Source of the DNA: Rhypophila decipiens
Taxonomy: Eukaryota; Ascomycota; Sordariomycetes; Sordariales; Naviculisporaceae
Direction: 5' to 3'
DNA length: 64,000 nt
NCBI GenBank assembly: GCA_033297075.1
Contig: MU858119.1
Location: 62,001-126,000 of the forward strand
The position numbers and the translations under genes are program-made. This document shows positions 60,159 through 64,000 of this stretch, piece after piece. The notes beneath the pieces were generated by a model. The model did not search any database and had not been told where the DNA came from. It worked only from the letters and a program-made list of their open reading frames with translations. Positions within the stretch are counted from its first letter, which is position 1. Every line of letters begins with the position of its first letter.

Positions 60159-60879
60159 TTAGAACTCTATTTGGTGCAAGAACCATGGTGAGTAATTTTG
60201 TCGTCAGGCAAACGGAATATCAGTGAGAACTTACTGAGAGGTGTGAAGAACCATCTGTTCTTGCCGCTGGTGTAGCGGTCCTCCAAGACCTTCTTGACGG
60301 TCTTCTTGGCGTCCTCACGTTGGCTGACCTCCTTGAAAGTATCGGCAGACACAACGCCCTTGAGGCCCTCGAGCTCAAGGGTGTAACGAGTGGGCATCAA
60401 GTGGTTGTAGTTGATGACTTTGATGAAAGGCTTGACCTTGCTGCGCTTCTCCTGTCTCGTCTTGGACATACGGCGGGTGATCTTGGAGGGGTACCGCTCG
60501 ATGCCAGCTACGAGGGCGTGGCCGTAGGGGTGTGTCTTGGAGCCGGTATCGACGGGCTGGATGATGACGACCTGGAGGTTCGCAAAAATATCAGCACATG
60601 GTTCCCCGATTGCTAATTTTCGAGCCGAACGAGAATTGCTGTCGCTTGTCTTTGCGTTTGCGCGACTCCTCCATCCATGTCGAAACCGCACGAAGCCTTC
60701 AGTCACATCAAGCCGACCCAATTCTCCAGCAGCTCCCCAGCGTCCTTTTCCCACATAATGTCGCAAAAACTAACGAAGAAATGCGGATGTCGAGAGGTTC
60801 GGTGGGTTTAAATTACCTTCTTGCCGGCATAACGACCCCGGGTAACGAGGCAAACTCGCGACGTCTTGAGAAATTTCAT
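60159..60879 (-). CDS. rpl27: 60S ribosomal protein eL27
   Basis: Coding exons are 60879-60817 (21 codons, [21 protein letters not shown]), 60571-60235 and 60166-60159, giving 135 residues, one fewer than yeast L27. The last exon supplies only the end of a Lys codon, Phe and the stop, restoring the family C-terminus WFFTPLKF. The KOW-type N-terminus and the signature [16 protein letters not shown] plus [14 protein letters not shown] identify it. Introns are 245 and 68 nt. A further intron (about 60996-60890, GTAAAT donor, CTGCAG acceptor) probably lies in the 5' UTR, ending 10 nt before the ATG. The gene shares a divergent 512-nt promoter with the Nce101-like gene. Confidence 0.95.
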
Positions 60880-61391
60880 CTTGGCGATTCTGCAGGAGAG
60901 GAAAGGTTAGTCGAGAAAAAGAAGACAAAAACTGGAGTTCGACTCATTAATGACTTGACAGTCGGAGCCAGCAAAAGAAAGTGGGCAGCAATTTACCTGG
61001 TATTCCCGCGGGTGTCGACTTTCGGACTCGTGAGAGGATTGCGGACCGTGATTGAAGATGTCTCCAAGAATATTTCGCTTTGTGGGTTGTCAAAATTCGA
61101 GCGGGCGCTGGTGTGCACTTTGATGACTAAGAAGTGTCCGTGCACGGTGGGATTTGCAGGCAAGCCCCGATTTGGCCAAGTCCCAGCGGCCTCAGCCAGC
61201 TGGCGCGGCTGGTTTTGCGGGGCAGACTTGTGGGTCCCCTTGGCGATGCGGCGGATCAGACCGAAGCCAGCTCCAGCTCCGGTTTCAACAACAGCTGAGA
61301 CCTCGACGAAAGCTCCCATCGCTCATCGCCAAACAACCCGATATTTCTCCGCCCCCAAGATCTAACCGGCATTATCGATTCCTCGTACACA
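60880..61391. promoter_or_regulatory. Bidirectional promoter of eL27 and Nce101, including the eL27 5' UTR intron
   Basis: The 512 nt between the two start codons hold the likely eL27 leader intron (minus strand, about 60996-60890, CTGCAG acceptor, CTAAC branch word). The remaining ~390 nt must contain both core promoters. I see no clear TATA box. Confidence 0.55.
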
Positions 61392-61627
61392 ATGGCAGCT
61401 ACAGCGTATATCATCTCTCGTGTCGCGGATCCCATGTTCGCTGTTTTTATTGGCTTATCTGCTGCCGCACTACGAATCAACCGCGAGGAGAAGGCTGCTG
61501 GAAGGACAACACCACAAACATTGGAGGCCCTTCGCAGGTAGGTTCAGACGATGTATTTGCGCTATTGACGGATGCATCTAATATAGTTCTGTGCAGGCGC
61601 CTGGCGAATCTGAGAAATAGAATATGA
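61392..61627 (+). CDS. nce101: Nce101-like small membrane protein
   Basis: Two exons, 61392-61537 and 61597-61627, with a 59-nt intron (GTAGGT donor, GTGCAG acceptor), giving 58 residues. It is too short to stand out by length. The sequence MAATAYIISRVADPMFAVFI then GLSAAALRINREEKAAGRT matches the fungal Nce101 family pattern: a short hydrophobic segment (about residues 12-30) with a DPMFA motif, then a basic RINREEK turn and an amphipathic C-terminus. Yeast Nce101 was named for a role in non-classical protein export. The biochemical function remains unclear. Confidence 0.85.
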
Positions 61628-61751
61628 AATCGACGGCGATACGAGGCGGTCACGGCACCAAATAATCAAACCCGGAATACATTGGCAAATCTACGGGTAT
61701 CTACTTTAATGCCTAATACATAATACAACTTGACTTGTCCGCCATCTCGTT

Positions 61752-62552
61752 TCATACCGCCAAATCATCTCCGTACTCTTTCTTCATCGCTTCCCGGACC
61801 ATCTGGCCACAGAGCTTGGCCGTTGGGTTCGTGCTGACCGCCAGACCCTTGGCGATCTCGTTGCCATATCTCCCTCCCATTGCGAAATCTCTGGAAGCAT
61901 TCTCCGCGAAATCCAATTCGGTCCAACTTGCCTCCCGCCTCCTTACGTCCACTGAGAGGGGATTCGAGGCGAGCAGCTTGGAAGTGATGTGATAGATGGC
62001 GGCCCTCTGGGTATGGGCCATGGAGAGGGTCTTTGCGGTCTGAGGAGAGAGCTTCGAGAAGGGTTTGGCTGGTGTGAGGATCTGGGTAGCACGGTCGAGA
62101 TCATCCAAGGCCGTTTGCGCCATATACTGCCTGTCGGACTCGGTGACCTTCCTGAGCAATGCTTGTGGGGGCTGCTGGGGTACCGACAGCAACATGGTGT
62201 CGCCACAGAGCCTTCGCAGCGCCTGTGCCCTGTTGTTATATGCGCTTGCATACTTGGGATGGGCCTCGATGAGCTGGCCGAGCTGCGATATGCATTTCTG
62301 GTATTCGGCGGCAATGTCGACGTCCGGCACATCTTCTGACTTGGCGTTACTGTTTCGAATCTCGAGCTCTTGTATGGACAATATGATATCGCGTTCTTGT
62401 CGGGCGATTGATCTGTATAATTCATCGTCCAGGATATTCGGGTCCTTTGGCAGTCCTGGATCCACTTGCACAGCTCGAGACGGGTCCGACTCCGGATCTT
62501 TGATCTTCTCCAGGACATTGATATCGCGTGTGCTGAGTGAGATGTAAGCCAT
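61752..62552 (-). CDS. TTC36-like tetratricopeptide repeat protein
   Basis: Single exon, 266 residues from the ATG at 62552; the frame stays open upstream without an ATG. Residues 1-75 are a charged extension (LSTRDINVLEKIKDPESDPS, DDELYRSIARQERDIILSIQELE). The TPR core spans about 80-235: YQKCISQLGQLIEAHPKYASAYNNRAQALRRL, then YMAQTALDDLDRATQIL, AHTQRAAIYHITSKLL and WTELDFAENASRDFAMGG. The end, NEIAKGLAVSTNPTAKLCGQMVREAM, matches the characteristic TTC36 C-terminus (xNPYAxLCNxML). Animal TTC36 is about 190 residues; the extra length is the N-terminus and one loop. It is divergent from the HPPD gene. Animal TTC36 is reported to act on HPPD, which makes the arrangement notable. Confidence 0.85.
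   Translation of the reverse strand: MAYISLSTRDINVLEKIKDPESDPSRAVQVDPGLPKDPNILDDELYRSIARQERDIILSIQELEIRNSNAKSEDVPDVDIAAEYQKCISQLGQLIEAHPKYASAYNNRAQALRRLCGDTMLLSVPQQPPQALLRKVTESDRQYMAQTALDDLDRATQILTPAKPFSKLSPQTAKTLSMAHTQRAAIYHITSKLLASNPLSVDVRRREASWTELDFAENASRDFAMGGRYGNEIAKGLAVSTNPTAKLCGQMVREAMKKEYGDDLAV

Positions 62553-64000
<1,448 letters not shown>

Overview
The window looks like a piece of a filamentous ascomycete genome, most likely a Sordariomycete. Genes are dense on both strands. Introns are short (about 50-250 nt) with GTNNGT donors and CTRAC/CTAAC-type branch points. Several encoded proteins are typical of Pezizomycotina: a group X hybrid histidine kinase, UDP-galactopyranose mutase, an Nce101-type protein and a single HSF1. 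I do not assign a genus. There is no intact transposon, CRISPR array, rRNA gene or confident tRNA gene.

Layout. 0-2 kb: a small Ser-rich conserved fungal protein. 2-13 kb: about 11 kb with no gene I can support. 13.1-18.5 kb: a large WD40 protein with a long disordered tail. 18.5-21.5 kb: a microsatellite-rich convergent spacer. 21.5-26.1 kb: ESCRT-III Vps24, the Hsp90 co-chaperone p23, and ribosomal protein eL40 encoded without its usual ubiquitin. 27-31.7 kb: the GPI-GlcNAc transferase subunit PIG-H/Gpi15, a possible unrecognised three-exon gene, and Hsf1. 33.5-37.6 kb: the spliceosomal cyclophilin Cwc27, divergent from V-ATPase subunit B. 39.7-41 kb: a secreted aldose 1-epimerase-like protein. 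41.6-48.9 kb: a 2443-residue hybrid histidine kinase in one exon. 51.7-53.7 kb: UDP-galactopyranose mutase. 53.7-57.4 kb: an AT-rich spacer with a foldback repeat. 57.4-58.9 kb: a TPT/DUF250 transporter. 60.2-61.6 kb: eL27, divergent from Nce101. 61.8-64 kb: a TTC36-like TPR protein, divergent from 4-hydroxyphenylpyruvate dioxygenase (HPPD), which runs off the right edge.

How the genes fit together. Most are single-copy housekeeping genes for proteostasis and heat shock (Hsf1, p23, Cwc27), ribosomes (eL40, eL27), membrane traffic and acidification (Vps24, Vma2, TPT transporter), cell surface glycoconjugates (Gpi15, UGM) and signalling (histidine kinase). They do not form a metabolic cluster. 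The clear functional pairing is TTC36-like with HPPD, which share one 1.15 kb divergent promoter. As I recall, animal TTC36 is linked to HPPD stability. The other notable feature is eL40, which begins with its own Met exactly where ubiquitin would normally end.

Exon boundaries were set by hand from splice-site consensus, reading frame and remembered family sequences. No alignment or transcript data were available.
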